A stretch of 64,000 nucleotides of DNA, from NCBI GenBank assembly GCA_963849115.1, contig CAWKGK010000004.1:115307-179306 (forward strand). Reading direction: 5' to 3'. A model generated the notes under the pieces. It worked only from the letters and a program-made list of their open reading frames with translations, was not told where the DNA came from and ran no database searches. Both the position numbers and the translations under genes were made by a program. This stretch comes from JACDAL01 sp963849115 (GTDB lineage Bacteria; Actinomycetota; CADDZG01; WHSQ01). Every line of letters begins with the position of its first letter. Position 1 is the stretch's first letter. Positions 47,263 through 54,889 of this stretch are shown in pieces.

Positions 47263-48039
47263 CTAGAGTGTCGGTTTGCGAGCAGTGATTATGAAGCCCG
47301 TGTGGGCAACCATTCTGTGGTCGGGACGCACCGAAAGGCCGTCCACATTCCAGGTGCGCACGAGCGCCTCGAAGGTGTTCACGAGCACGAAGCCGGCCTC
47401 CCTCGCCGCCTCCACCGTCCGCTGCACCTGGGGAATAGTGGGCAGGTAGCAGCAGAGGATGCCCCCGGCCGAGAGCGTGGTGGTGGTCTGTGGCACCGCC
47501 CGCCAGGGCTCGGGCAAATCGAGCACGATGCGGTCGAAGTCGGACTCGGGAACCTCGAAGACATCGCCCAGGCGCAGATCCACCTGCGGTGGGATGGCGC
47601 CGTGCCACGAGGCGACGTTCGCCGCGGCTCGCTCCAGGTGATCCTGGCGCAGCTCGTAGGAGACGACCATGCCCCCCGGCCCGACGGCCCTCGCCAGGCC
47701 CAGGGTCAGCGAGCCCGAGCCACTGCCGGCCTCGAGCACCCTGGCCCCCGGGAAGATGTCCGCGTAGGTGACGATGAGGGCGACGTCCTTGGGATAGATG
47801 ACCTGGGCGCCGCGCTGCATCTTGAGCACGAAATCGGCGAGCGTGGGGCGAAACGCTCTCAGGCGGGCCCCGCTGGAGGCTTTGAGCTCGCTGCCGTCCG
47901 AGGCCCCGATCAGGTCGTCGTGGGCGACCGTGCCGAGGTGCGAGTGGAACTGCCCGCCGGCCGCCAGCGTGATCAGGTAGCGGCGGCCTCGGGAGTCGAT
48001 GAACAGCGCCCTGTCCCCCGCCGCGAACGAAGCGCTCAT
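47263..48039 (-). CDS. trmI: tRNA (adenine-58-N1)-methyltransferase TrmI
   Basis: This is a 258-residue SAM-dependent tRNA m1A58 methyltransferase. The N-terminal small beta domain (RALFIDSRGRRYLITLAAGG) is followed by the Rossmann domain with ARVLEAGSGSGSLTLGLARA (SAM binding), VSYELRQDHLERAAANV and the active-site strand DRIVLDLPEPWRAVP. It modifies the T-loop of tRNA. In mycobacteria trmI also lies just upstream of the proteasome genes. The start is ATG 48039, overlapping the upstream TtuA-like gene by four bases; the longer frame is only that gene's shadow. Confidence 0.93.
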   Translation of the reverse strand: MSASFAAGDRALFIDSRGRRYLITLAAGGQFHSHLGTVAHDDLIGASDGSELKASSGARLRAFRPTLADFVLKMQRGAQVIYPKDVALIVTYADIFPGARVLEAGSGSGSLTLGLARAVGPGGMVVSYELRQDHLERAAANVASWHGAIPPQVDLRLGDVFEVPESDFDRIVLDLPEPWRAVPQTTTTLSAGGILCCYLPTIPQVQRTVEAAREAGFVLVNTFEALVRTWNVDGLSVRPDHRMVAHTGFIITARKPTL

Positions 48040-48992
48040 CCGCCTTCGGCCAGCCGTCGCTCGGTGCGCACCTTCATCTTGCAGAACGAGCACCGAGCAT
48101 CTCCGAACTCGGCCACGATGGTCGGCGCCCCGCACGAAGAGCAGGCCACCAGCTCGACGGCCTCCGATTCCTCGGTGAAAAGGTGCGCGGCCCGCTTCAG
48201 AAAGCCGAAGTACATCTGCTGCTTGGTACCGGGCGAGGACTCTTCGATGAGCGTGATCGCCTCCTTGTAGCGGTGCTGGGTGTTGCCCGCGACCAGAGGG
48301 CACTCCTCGACGATGTAGTCGATGCCACGCAGCACCGCGTAGGCCGCGGTCTCCCGCTCGGCCAGGCGCACGAGAGGCTTCACCTTGCGTACCAGGGCGG
48401 TGTCGGAGCCGATCACGCGCTCCTCCAGAACGGGGGCCTGGCGGCCGAGCATGTCTGTGTTCCAGTGAAGGACGTTGCCGAACAGGGTCGCGACCTCGTC
48501 GTCGAGATTGTGGCCGGTGACGAGCACCTCGTAGCCCTCCTCGAGCGCCGCCCGGTTGAACTCGTAACGCTTGTTGAGCCCGCAACCCGAGCACGGCACC
48601 CGGCCGCTGAGGCGAGCGAGCTGGGGGACGGTGTAGCCGTGCTCCTCAGACAACGAACGGACGATCAGCTTGGCGCCGCGCTTGTCCGAGAACGAGATGC
48701 ACGCGTCCCGGGAGCGGTCGGAATAGCCTCCGATGCCGAGCCCGAGGTAGAAGCCCGCGGTTTCGTAGCCGAGGTCCAACAAGACGTCCCACAACGCGAG
48801 GGAGTCCTTGCCGCCCGATACCGCCACCAGCAAGCGGTCGGAGGGCTCGAACATCCTGAACTCGTGGATTGCCCTGGCCACCTGGGAACGGATATGGGCG
48901 ATGAAATGCTCGGGGCAGAAGGCGGCATTGTGGCGGCGCACCTCCACCGCAGCCTGACCGCGGCACACCTTGCACTTGGTGTGGGTTCTCAC
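48036..48992 (-). CDS. ttuA: tRNA 2-thiolation enzyme, TtuA/TtcA family
   Basis: This is a 318-residue PP-loop ATPase. The ATP loop is SGGKDS at 59-64 (LLVAVSGGKDSLALWDVL). An N-terminal zinc finger (KCKVCRG, then HNAAFCPEHF) and a C-terminal zinc finger (ACSSCGAP with RCSFCKMKV) flank it, and RVPCSGCGLNKRYEFN and ECPLVAGNTQHRYKE supply the catalytic and iron-sulfur cysteines. This layout is TtuA, which thiolates U54 of tRNA using sulfur from a ubiquitin-like carrier. The following TrmI acts four positions away, at A58 of the same T-loop. It starts at GTG 48992, overlapping the ThiS-like gene by four bases. Confidence 0.87.
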   Translation of the reverse strand: MRTHTKCKVCRGQAAVEVRRHNAAFCPEHFIAHIRSQVARAIHEFRMFEPSDRLLVAVSGGKDSLALWDVLLDLGYETAGFYLGLGIGGYSDRSRDACISFSDKRGAKLIVRSLSEEHGYTVPQLARLSGRVPCSGCGLNKRYEFNRAALEEGYEVLVTGHNLDDEVATLFGNVLHWNTDMLGRQAPVLEERVIGSDTALVRKVKPLVRLAERETAAYAVLRGIDYIVEECPLVAGNTQHRYKEAITLIEESSPGTKQQMYFGFLKRAAHLFTEESEAVELVACSSCGAPTIVAEFGDARCSFCKMKVRTERRLAEGG

Positions 48993-49189
48993 CTGCCTCC
49001 GCCCGAGAGGACCGGGCGCACCTCGACCTCATCGTCGTCGGAGAGCAACTCACCCCGCAGCAGCAGGGAGCCGTTTCTGATGACCAATACTGCTTCCGGG
49101 ACGATGTCGAGCCGGCCCAGGAGGTCTGAGACCGCCACTGGGCCGTCCACCTCCACAACGCGGTCGGGATTGCGCAGCTTGACCTTCAC
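48989..49189 (-). CDS. ThiS/MoaD/TtuB-like ubiquitin-fold sulfur carrier
   Basis: This is a 66-residue beta-grasp protein. Conserved parts are VKLRNPDRVVEVDGPVAVSD, VPEAVLVIRNGSLLLRGELL and DDEVEVRPVLSGGGR. In sulfur carriers the chain ends with GG, whose carboxylate is thiocarboxylated. Here one extra Arg follows GGG, so a C-terminal residue may have to be removed, or the tail is atypical. Its four-base overlap with the TtuA-like gene indicates it is that enzyme's sulfur donor. In Thermus the equivalent TtuB can also be conjugated to proteins. Confidence 0.82.
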   Translation of the reverse strand: MKVKLRNPDRVVEVDGPVAVSDLLGRLDIVPEAVLVIRNGSLLLRGELLSDDDEVEVRPVLSGGGR

Positions 49190-49220
49190 CCCCCCAGCCT
49201 AGTCGGCGGTCCGGCGCGAA

Positions 49221-50279
49221 CTACTGGAACGAGGGCGGACGGCGCTCCAGGAGCACCGTGACCGAGCGGGTGCCGGTGGAGCCGAGCACTTCCAGTTCCA
49301 CCTCGTCCCCCGGCCGGCGCGCCGCGATCGACTTGATGAGTTCGAGGTCCGAGGTGACCCGTTTACCGCCGATGGCCGTGATGACTTCGCCCGCTTCGAG
49401 CCCGGCATCTGCGGCGGGGCCGTCGCGCACGACTTCCGCTATTGCGGCCCCCTCGGTGTCGGGGGGGAGGCCGAGCTGAGCCGCCAAGCTGGGGTCGACC
49501 GTCTGGAGGTAGACCCCCATCCAGGGCCTCTGGCCGGACAGGATCTGATTGATGGTCGGCAGCACCCGATCGATGGCGATGGCGAAACCGATGTTCTCCG
49601 CGGCTCCCGCCTGGGCTGCGGCGGAGTTGATCCCCACCAGGCGGCCGTTGAGGTCGACCAGCGCCCCTCCGGAGTTGCCGGGGTTGATAGCGGCGTCGGT
49701 CTGCAGCAGCCCCTCGAAACTCTGGGGACTACCCTGAGCGTTGGGCACCTGGATCGTGCGGGTCGTCGCGCTCACGATCCCCTGAGTGACCGTGAGGCCG
49801 AGGCCGAGAGGGAAGCCGACCGCAACCACCGGGTCGCCCGGCAGCAGCTCCGAGGACGCCCCGATCTCGATGGGCTGGAGATCGTTGTCTGCGACCTTGA
49901 CGACCGCCAGGTCGTTCTCCACCGCGGTGCCGACGACAGTCCCCTTCAGCCGACGACCGCTCTCCGGGAACAGCACGGTCACATTGGTGGCCCCCTGCAC
50001 GACGTGATTGTTGGTGACGAGGATGCCGCGGCGGTCGATGACCACGCCCGATCCCTCGCCGCCCTGTGTGCGCACGTTGACTACCGAAGGCAGCACTCGC
50101 TGCACCATTTCGGTGACCTCCGAGGAAGGCGGCGCCTCGTCGCCTCCCTGGATCACTATATCGGAGGTGTCGGTTTGGGGGGCGGCGCCCTGCGCCTGCG
50201 GGGGGGCGCTTCGGGCGGTGACCGAGCACGCCGAAAGCAATATCGCCAGAGCCGCAAGAAAAGCTGGGGGCCGAGTCAC
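49221..50279 (-). CDS. HtrA/DegP-type serine protease, lipoprotein, with PDZ domain
   Basis: This is a 352-residue S1C protease starting at GTG 50279. The N-terminal signal ends in a lipobox (ALAILLSACSVTARS, likely lipid on the Cys), so it is anchored outside the membrane. The trypsin-like domain has His in VTNNHVVQGATN, Asp in ENDLAVVKVADN and Ser in QTDAAINPGNSGGALVDL. One PDZ domain closes the chain (GAAIAEVVRDGPAADAGLEA and GEVITAIGGKRVTSDLEL). It should degrade or refold damaged exported proteins. Tree and substrate are not known. Confidence 0.92.
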   Translation of the reverse strand: MTRPPAFLAALAILLSACSVTARSAPPQAQGAAPQTDTSDIVIQGGDEAPPSSEVTEMVQRVLPSVVNVRTQGGEGSGVVIDRRGILVTNNHVVQGATNVTVLFPESGRRLKGTVVGTAVENDLAVVKVADNDLQPIEIGASSELLPGDPVVAVGFPLGLGLTVTQGIVSATTRTIQVPNAQGSPQSFEGLLQTDAAINPGNSGGALVDLNGRLVGINSAAAQAGAAENIGFAIAIDRVLPTINQILSGQRPWMGVYLQTVDPSLAAQLGLPPDTEGAAIAEVVRDGPAADAGLEAGEVITAIGGKRVTSDLELIKSIAARRPGDEVELEVLGSTGTRSVTVLLERRPPSFQ

Positions 50280-50313
50280 CTGCTCAGGATAAGAGAACAC
50301 CGACGCTAAAGGC

Positions 50314-50706
50314 TCAGCTTTCGGGTGCCTCGTGAGCTTCGACGTCCACCTCCCCGCCGGAGGTCCCACCGAGTGCAAAGAACAGCTTGTAGGTGCCCGG
50401 CTCGAGCGCGACGGGCGCGTCGATGCGGTCGTTGATCTCCGTCGGCGCCTGCAGGCCCCAGATGAGCAAGAGATGCTCGGGCCCTTCGAACAGCACCTCA
50501 CGGCTCTCCGGGTCGACGATGTAGAAGCGCTCGCCGTAGTGGCCGGCGGGGGCGCTCCACATCCGACTCACCCGGAACGGGAGTGTCCTTCCCCCTCTCA
50601 CCGGGATTCCGGCATCGCCCTCCGAGCGCCTCACGGGCGCCACCGTGGTGGAGATGACCTTCCGCTGCGAGCCTGAGATGTCCGCCTCGAAGTCGGAGAA
50701 AACCAT
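50314..50706 (-). CDS. Conserved small protein of unknown function
   Basis: This is a 130-residue protein with a beta-strand pattern throughout (RTLPFRVSRMWSAPAGHYGE, ERFYIVDPESREVLFEGPEH, LEPGTYKLFFALGG) and no signal peptide or membrane helix. The start is ATG 50706, sharing one base with the TGA of the upstream gene; GTG 50709 is an alternative. It is translationally coupled to the 98-residue protein upstream and lies 34 bases before the HtrA gene. Family not recognised; the predicted beta-sandwich suggests a binding protein. Confidence 0.6.
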   Translation of the reverse strand: MVFSDFEADISGSQRKVISTTVAPVRRSEGDAGIPVRGGRTLPFRVSRMWSAPAGHYGERFYIVDPESREVLFEGPEHLLLIWGLQAPTEINDRIDAPVALEPGTYKLFFALGGTSGGEVDVEAHEAPES

Positions 50707-51002
50707 CACTCGACCTCGAGCTCGACGATGAGGGGGCGGCCTTCGACCTCGGCCCAGGTCGAACGGACCACTACCGAGTCGTCGCCCCCGGCGTAGCGAA
50801 TGAGAGCCACATAGCCCTCCGTCGCCGGTTCCACCGAGGTGACCTCGGCAACTGAAAGCGGTGAGGGAAGGCGCTTCATCACCGACGGTGCTTTGGGCCT
50901 GACCTGCTCCGAGAGGGCCGCACCGGCCACCGCCAGCTCTCCGCTCACCACCGCGCGCCCGTGGCGCTCCGCCTGCTCTCTAACCACACTCTCATCCATC
51001 AC
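50706..51002 (-). CDS. Small protein of unknown function, possibly NTF2/SnoaL-like
   Basis: This is a 98-residue soluble protein. An N-terminal helix (ESVVREQAERHGRAVVSGEL) is followed by strands (LSVAEVTSVEPATEGYVALI, DDSVVVRSTWAEVEGRPLIV). The helix followed by a curved sheet is reminiscent of the NTF2-like fold, but the match is not firm. It overlaps the next gene by one base. It begins the minus-strand unit divergent from the HIT gene. Confidence 0.6.
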   Translation of the reverse strand: MMDESVVREQAERHGRAVVSGELAVAGAALSEQVRPKAPSVMKRLPSPLSVAEVTSVEPATEGYVALIRYAGGDDSVVVRSTWAEVEGRPLIVELEVE

Positions 51003-51122
51003 TCCTCCGTCCTATCAACCAATCGTTGCCTTCAGCAGCCTCTCGAATGCCTCGGGTCATCGGCATCGAACATGGGGCGAACATAGCCGCAGGGGGTCCG
51101 GGCCGAGCACCCGGAACCGTAC

Positions 51123-51134
51123 TTTGGTACCAAA
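51123..51134. promoter_or_regulatory. Perfect palindrome in the divergent promoter of the HIT gene
   Basis: TTTGGTACCAAA is a perfect 12-base palindrome in the 225-base gap between the small unknown gene and the HIT gene. No other feature is evident in this gap. A regulator site is possible. Confidence 0.3.
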
Positions 51135-51227
51135 CGCGCCCATAGCCCGCGTTTTGAACGAAACCTCCGGCCTTTCCCTCGATAGGCCCTCGGGCTGCGA
51201 CCGATGCGGCAGCGTAATCTCCGCACA

Positions 51228-51650
51228 ATGTGCAGCTTCTGCGCCATCGCCGCCAAGGAGAAGCCGGCCGTACTCGTGCTCGAGGAAGAGGAGATGATCG
51301 CCTTTCTCGACCACCGCCCCCTGTTCTGGGGCCATAGCCTGCTGATCCCGAGGCGACACTACGAGACGATGGCAGACCTACCCGCCCGGCTCATCGGGCC
51401 GCTGTTCGAAGGAGCGCGCCGCCTCTCCCTCGCCATGGAGGAGGGACTCGGGGCCACCGGCTCCTTCGTGGCCGTCAACAACAGGGTCAGCCAAAGCGTG
51501 CCCCACGTCCACGTTCACGTGGTGCCCCGCCGGCGCAAGGACGGGCTGCGCGGCTTCTTCTGGCCCCGCACCCGCTATGACAGCGACGAGCAGGCCCACC
51601 ACGTGGCCCAGAAACTGAGGGCCGTGCTGGCCGCCCCGCTGAATCCGTGA
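51228..51650 (+). CDS. HIT family nucleotide hydrolase/transferase
   Basis: This is a 140-residue protein with the histidine triad in SVPHVHVHVVPRR (His-x-His-x-His), starting MCSFCAIAAKEKPAVLVLEE. The CxxC at the start and the LDHRPLFWGHSLLIPRRHYE stretch are usual for the family. It hydrolyses or transfers nucleoside phosphates (AMP-amino or Ap4A type). An ATG at 51204 would add eight residues, but family members begin near MCxFC. The stop overlaps the next gene's GTG by four bases. Confidence 0.9.
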   Translation: MCSFCAIAAKEKPAVLVLEEEEMIAFLDHRPLFWGHSLLIPRRHYETMADLPARLIGPLFEGARRLSLAMEEGLGATGSFVAVNNRVSQSVPHVHVHVVPRRRKDGLRGFFWPRTRYDSDEQAHHVAQKLRAVLAAPLNP

Positions 51651-52288
51651 CCTCTCAGCCAGTCCCCTGCCGCTCAACTGATGGGCTCGAGCTCGAGGCC
51701 GAGGCCGACGACGTCGAAGAGCCGAGCGCAGCAGTAGTCCTCTGCCATCCCCATCCCAAGATGGGGGGGACTATGAATGCGCCCCTTCTTCTCGCCCTCC
51801 GTGACGCCTTCATCCGCCGCGGCTGGCCGGTGTTGCGCTTCAACTTCCGTGGCATCGGCGCCTCCGAGGGCGAGTCTTCGATTGGACTGGCCGAGGTCGA
51901 AGATGCTGCGGGGGCACTCACCAGCGCCCGGGATCGCTGGCCGGGCGTGCCGGTCGTGCTCGCGGGTTGGTCGTTCGGGGCGGCCGTGGCAGTGCGGCTC
52001 GCAGAACGTGACGACTCCCTGGCCGCGTGCGTGGCCATCGCCCCGGCAGTCCTCCCCCGAGAGGACGTCACAGCCGGGCTCCCTTCCGCCACCGAAGCCG
52101 AGATCGACGTACCGCTGCTGCTGGTGTGCGCAGTCAACGACGAAGTCGCGTCGTGCCCCGATTGCGAGGCCTGGGCCGAGGAGGCGCATGCCGACCATCG
52201 CACAATCTCGGGAGCCAACCACTTCTTCTGGGGCAAGTACGAGCATCTTGCCGCCGAGTTAGAGAAATGGCTTGATGATGTCCTGTGA
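51647..52288 (+). CDS. Alpha/beta hydrolase, dienelactone-hydrolase-like
   Basis: This is a 213-residue hydrolase. AVVLCHPHPKMGGTMNAPLL is the family opening (HPHP, often seen in YtmA/CocE-like hydrolases of this size). The nucleophile sits in VVLAGWSFGAAVAVRLAE (GWSFG, Ser about 105). The Asp is near LLVCAVNDEVASCPDCEAWA and the His in ISGANHFFWGKYEHL. It acts on an unknown ester or amide in the cytoplasm. Coupled to the HIT gene by a GTGA overlap. Confidence 0.87.
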   Translation: MTSQPVPCRSTDGLELEAEADDVEEPSAAVVLCHPHPKMGGTMNAPLLLALRDAFIRRGWPVLRFNFRGIGASEGESSIGLAEVEDAAGALTSARDRWPGVPVVLAGWSFGAAVAVRLAERDDSLAACVAIAPAVLPREDVTAGLPSATEAEIDVPLLLVCAVNDEVASCPDCEAWAEEAHADHRTISGANHFFWGKYEHLAAELEKWLDDVL

Positions 52289-52325
52289 CGATGTGAATCG
52301 CGTGGACCCGGCACACCCCCAGAAC

Positions 52326-52399
52326 GGTGGCAAATGCACACGGTGTGTGTTTACCCACGCTTTTTCGTGTGTAGAGGTACACGGTTCGCCTTTGCCACC
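52326..52399. repeat. 74-base element with 9-base terminal inverted repeats and internal hairpins
   Basis: GGTGGCAAA (52326-52334) and TTTGCCACC (52391-52399) are perfect inverted ends. Inside are CACAC-GGT-GTGTG (52337-52349), CACG-N6-CGTG (52356-52369) and GTGTA-GAGG-TACAC (52369-52382), together a cloverleaf-like fold. It ends 26 bases before the LLM oxidoreductase ATG. It is not a tRNA: the stems do not fit tRNA sizes. It could be a cis-regulatory RNA or a small mobile-element remnant. Confidence 0.5.
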
Positions 52400-52425
52400 C
52401 ACGGCAGGGTAGAGAGAGGAAGCGG

Positions 52426-53253
52426 ATGAGATTCGGGATCGACCTCGCGCAGCACCAGCTCACCTGGGACGAGCTGCGACACAGGGCCCAGTTTGCCGAG
52501 AGGCTCGGATTCGACGGCGGCTGGGTCTTCGATCACTTCAAGCCCCTCTACGGGGATCCCTCGGGCCCTTGTCTCGAAGGATGGACATTACTTGCGGGCC
52601 TCGCAGCCTCGACCTCGCGGCTGCGCCTGGGGACGCTCGTCACGGGGGTGACTCACCGTAACCCCGCCCTCCTCGCAGCGCAGGCCGTAACCGTCGACCA
52701 CATCTCCTCCGGCCGACTCGAGCTGGGCATGGGCGCCTCGTGGAACGAGCAGGAGCACCGTCAGCTGGGGCTCAACTTTCCTTCGCTGACAGAGCGGGTG
52801 GACCGGCTCGAAGAGGCCATCCAGATCATGCGTTTTCTGATGTCGATGGAAAACGTGACCTATCTCGGACGCCACTACCGATTGAACGGCGCCAGTTATC
52901 ACCCTCGGCCCCTCCAGTCCCCCACGCCCCCGATCTGGGTCGGCGGTGTCGGAGAGCGACACACTCTTCCCGTGGTGGCGAGGGCCGCGGATGTCTGGCA
53001 CGGGTTCGGCGCGGTCCCAGACCTCGTCCACAAGTCCAAGCTGATAGACGAGCACGCAGAACGTGCGGGGCGCGACCCCGCCCTTATCACGCGCTCGGCG
53101 AGCGTGTCGATCTCAGAGCCCAAGACCCAGGTCGAAGGCCGCATCGAGGGACTGCGCGAGGCAGGCTTCTCCTACCTCGTGGTCTCGTGGCCGGAGGAGG
53201 GCGAAGAGAGGATCGAAGAGTTCGCCCAGGTAGTCATGGCTGCCCACGTCTAG
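52426..53253 (+). CDS. LLM-class flavin (F420)-dependent oxidoreductase
   Basis: This is a 275-residue TIM-barrel oxidoreductase of the luciferase-like monooxygenase family. MRFGIDLAQHQLTWDELRHR opens the barrel; GWVFDHFKPLYGDPSG, TSRLRLGTLVTGVTHRNPAL, LELGMGASWNEQEHRQLGL and PTPPIWVGGVGERHTLPVVA are typical F420-dependent members. It may reduce or oxidise a small organic substrate with F420. An AGAGAGAGGAAGCGG Shine-Dalgarno precedes the ATG. Its stop shares CTAG with the stop of the convergent M55 gene. Confidence 0.88.
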   Translation: MRFGIDLAQHQLTWDELRHRAQFAERLGFDGGWVFDHFKPLYGDPSGPCLEGWTLLAGLAASTSRLRLGTLVTGVTHRNPALLAAQAVTVDHISSGRLELGMGASWNEQEHRQLGLNFPSLTERVDRLEEAIQIMRFLMSMENVTYLGRHYRLNGASYHPRPLQSPTPPIWVGGVGERHTLPVVARAADVWHGFGAVPDLVHKSKLIDEHAERAGRDPALITRSASVSISEPKTQVEGRIEGLREAGFSYLVVSWPEEGEERIEEFAQVVMAAHV

Positions 53254-54059
53254 AAGTAGAGCTGCCTCCACGCGCTCCACCACTCCTCGGCCCGGCTGAC
53301 GACCGTTCGGCCGTCCAGCAGCTCGACACCGGCCCGGAAGCGGAAGGGCTCGGCGGCGTCGGGCGTCGCGAGCTCGACTTTGATAGCGCAGGGGCGGCCC
53401 GGATCGTAGGGCTGCGGCCACTCGCCACTCTTGAGCGCCTCCGCGGTGGCCTCCTCGATCAGGTGACGTGCACGCGCGGGCGACAGATGTCGGGCGCTGA
53501 ATCGCCCCAGCGCGCGCTTGACCGCTACCGTCCGAAGCTCCTCACCTAGCAGAGCTTTGCCCTCGGCGCAGGTGGCCTCGTCCCCCGTAACCAGCACCAC
53601 AGGACATCCCCAGGTGCCACACAGCGCGGCATTGATGCCCGTCTCGCCCACCGAAACGTCGTTGAAGCGGAGCTCCCGCCACTCGGTGCCCGACACGGTA
53701 TGGCTGAGCACCCCCCGAGCAGTCCCGGCCTTGGCGTGCATCGCGATGAACAGTGCCGCGTCGCAGCCCTGTTCCAGGAACTCGGTGTACTCGGTCCATT
53801 CCCTCTGAACGACGAACTCGCAGCGCTCATCGAGCAGCTCGGGCAGTAGTGAGTTGAAGGTCCAGCCCTTGCCGGCACCGTGACAGTCCATGACCACGAC
53901 CTCGGAGGCACCGGCGGTGAACGCGCCGCGCACGGCGGCGTTGATCTCCTCGGTGTAGAGGCGCCGGCCCTCCTCGTAGAGCGACTCGCCTCCCGTGACC
54001 TGCTCCCACTTGGTGATGCCGGCGACGCCTTCCATGTCCGAAACGACGAACACCCTCAT
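53250..54059 (-). CDS. M55 family D-aminopeptidase (DppA-like)
   Basis: This is a 269-residue zinc peptidase. Ligand candidates in order are Asp8 and Glu10 (VVSDMEGVAGI), His60 (VVVMDCHGAGKG), His108 (ALFIAMHAKAG) and Glu139 (DVSVGETGINA), matching the DppA pattern. It releases D-amino acids from peptides such as cell-wall fragments, probably as a decamer. The ATG at 54059 overlaps the SpoU methyltransferase stop by four bases; the very long frame reaching 54908 is the shadow of that gene. Confidence 0.9.
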   Translation of the reverse strand: MRVFVVSDMEGVAGITKWEQVTGGESLYEEGRRLYTEEINAAVRGAFTAGASEVVVMDCHGAGKGWTFNSLLPELLDERCEFVVQREWTEYTEFLEQGCDAALFIAMHAKAGTARGVLSHTVSGTEWRELRFNDVSVGETGINAALCGTWGCPVVLVTGDEATCAEGKALLGEELRTVAVKRALGRFSARHLSPARARHLIEEATAEALKSGEWPQPYDPGRPCAIKVELATPDAAEPFRFRAGVELLDGRTVVSRAEEWWSAWRQLYF

Positions 54060-54889
54060 TGATTCCTCCCCTCTTCGGACTCCTGGCGCCTGATCTCGAA
54101 GAGCAATACCCCCGCCGCAACCGCCAGGTTCAGCGACGACGCTCTCCCCCGCATGGGGATGCGCACCGAGACCTCGCCGCGCTGCAGCGCGTCGGGAGAA
54201 AGACCGTGGCTCTCGGAGCCCAGAACCAGGAGCAGAGGCAGACGGTATCGCACCGAGGAGTGCTCGGTCTGGGCGTGGGCCGAGGTGGTGACCACCTGGA
54301 GGCCCCGGTTCGCCGCCCAAGCAAGGGTTTCGTCGAGGTCCGCGGCGCGCGCCAGAGGGATCGAGAAAATACTGCCCATGCTGGCCCTGACCGCCTGTGG
54401 GTCGTAGGGATCGGCGCTGTCTCCCATCAACACGACGCCCGACGCGTTCACCGAGTCGGCGGTACGCACGATCGCGCCCAGGTTCCCCGGGCCCGACGGG
54501 CGGTCGAGCGCAACGACGATCGAGTCCTCGGGGACGACCAGCTTGCTCAGGGTCGTGAACCCGGTCCGAACAATCGCGGCAAGGCCCGTAGGGTGCTCGC
54601 GCTCGGAGAGGCTGCGGAAGGCGGCGGCACCCAGATGCGTCGAGGGCAGTCCGAGCCTCTCCTGAGTGGCAACGAGTCTGGTGGCGGAATCGCTGTCGAG
54701 CAACCCGGGCGCGACCAGAAGCCGCTCGATCGGAGCCTGTTGCTCGATCGCCTCCCACACGGCGCGGATCCCCTCCACAAGGAAGACGGCTTCTCGCTCT
54801 CGGTTCTTGCGGAGCCTGAGTCCACGCGCCCTCTTGACGAGGGGGTTCGAGGTGCTTTTTACGAGCGCCGGGGGGCTCAGCCGGCTCAG
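54056..54889 (-). CDS. SpoU/TrmH family RNA 2'-O-methyltransferase, likely CTG start
   Basis: This is an RNA ribose methyltransferase with the SPOUT knot: VVALDRPSGPGNLGAIVRTA (motif 1), LLLVLGSESHGLSPDALQ (motif 2) and RIPMRGRASSLNLAVAAGVL (motif 3). The first ATG, GTG or TTG in frame is GTG 54778, but the substrate-binding domain clearly begins upstream (NPLVKRARGLRLRKNREREA, then VFLVEGI). The frame upstream holds only a CTG at 54889 that overlaps the previous gene's TGA as CTGA, mirroring the ATGA/GTGA joins elsewhere in this window. I place the start there, giving 277 residues; GTG 54778 would give 240. Confidence 0.85.
   Translation of the reverse strand: MSRLSPPALVKSTSNPLVKRARGLRLRKNREREAVFLVEGIRAVWEAIEQQAPIERLLVAPGLLDSDSATRLVATQERLGLPSTHLGAAAFRSLSEREHPTGLAAIVRTGFTTLSKLVVPEDSIVVALDRPSGPGNLGAIVRTADSVNASGVVLMGDSADPYDPQAVRASMGSIFSIPLARAADLDETLAWAANRGLQVVTTSAHAQTEHSSVRYRLPLLLVLGSESHGLSPDALQRGEVSVRIPMRGRASSLNLAVAAGVLLFEIRRQESEEGRNQ

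Noticed and set aside
47263..48594. A 443-residue frame fusing an N-terminal extension to TrmI
   Set aside because: The extension is the out-of-frame shadow of the TtuA-like gene; the ATG at 48039 with its ATGA overlap gives the normal TrmI length.
50992..51228. A 78-residue minus-strand frame in the HIT promoter region
   Set aside because: No ribosome site, no fold-like pattern and overlap with the divergent promoter; treated as chance.
52326..52399. Possible tRNA suggested by complementary ends and a GGTTCG stretch
   Set aside because: The stem lengths do not fit a tRNA, the GGTTCG is not within a paired T-arm, and no anticodon stem of five pairs can be drawn.
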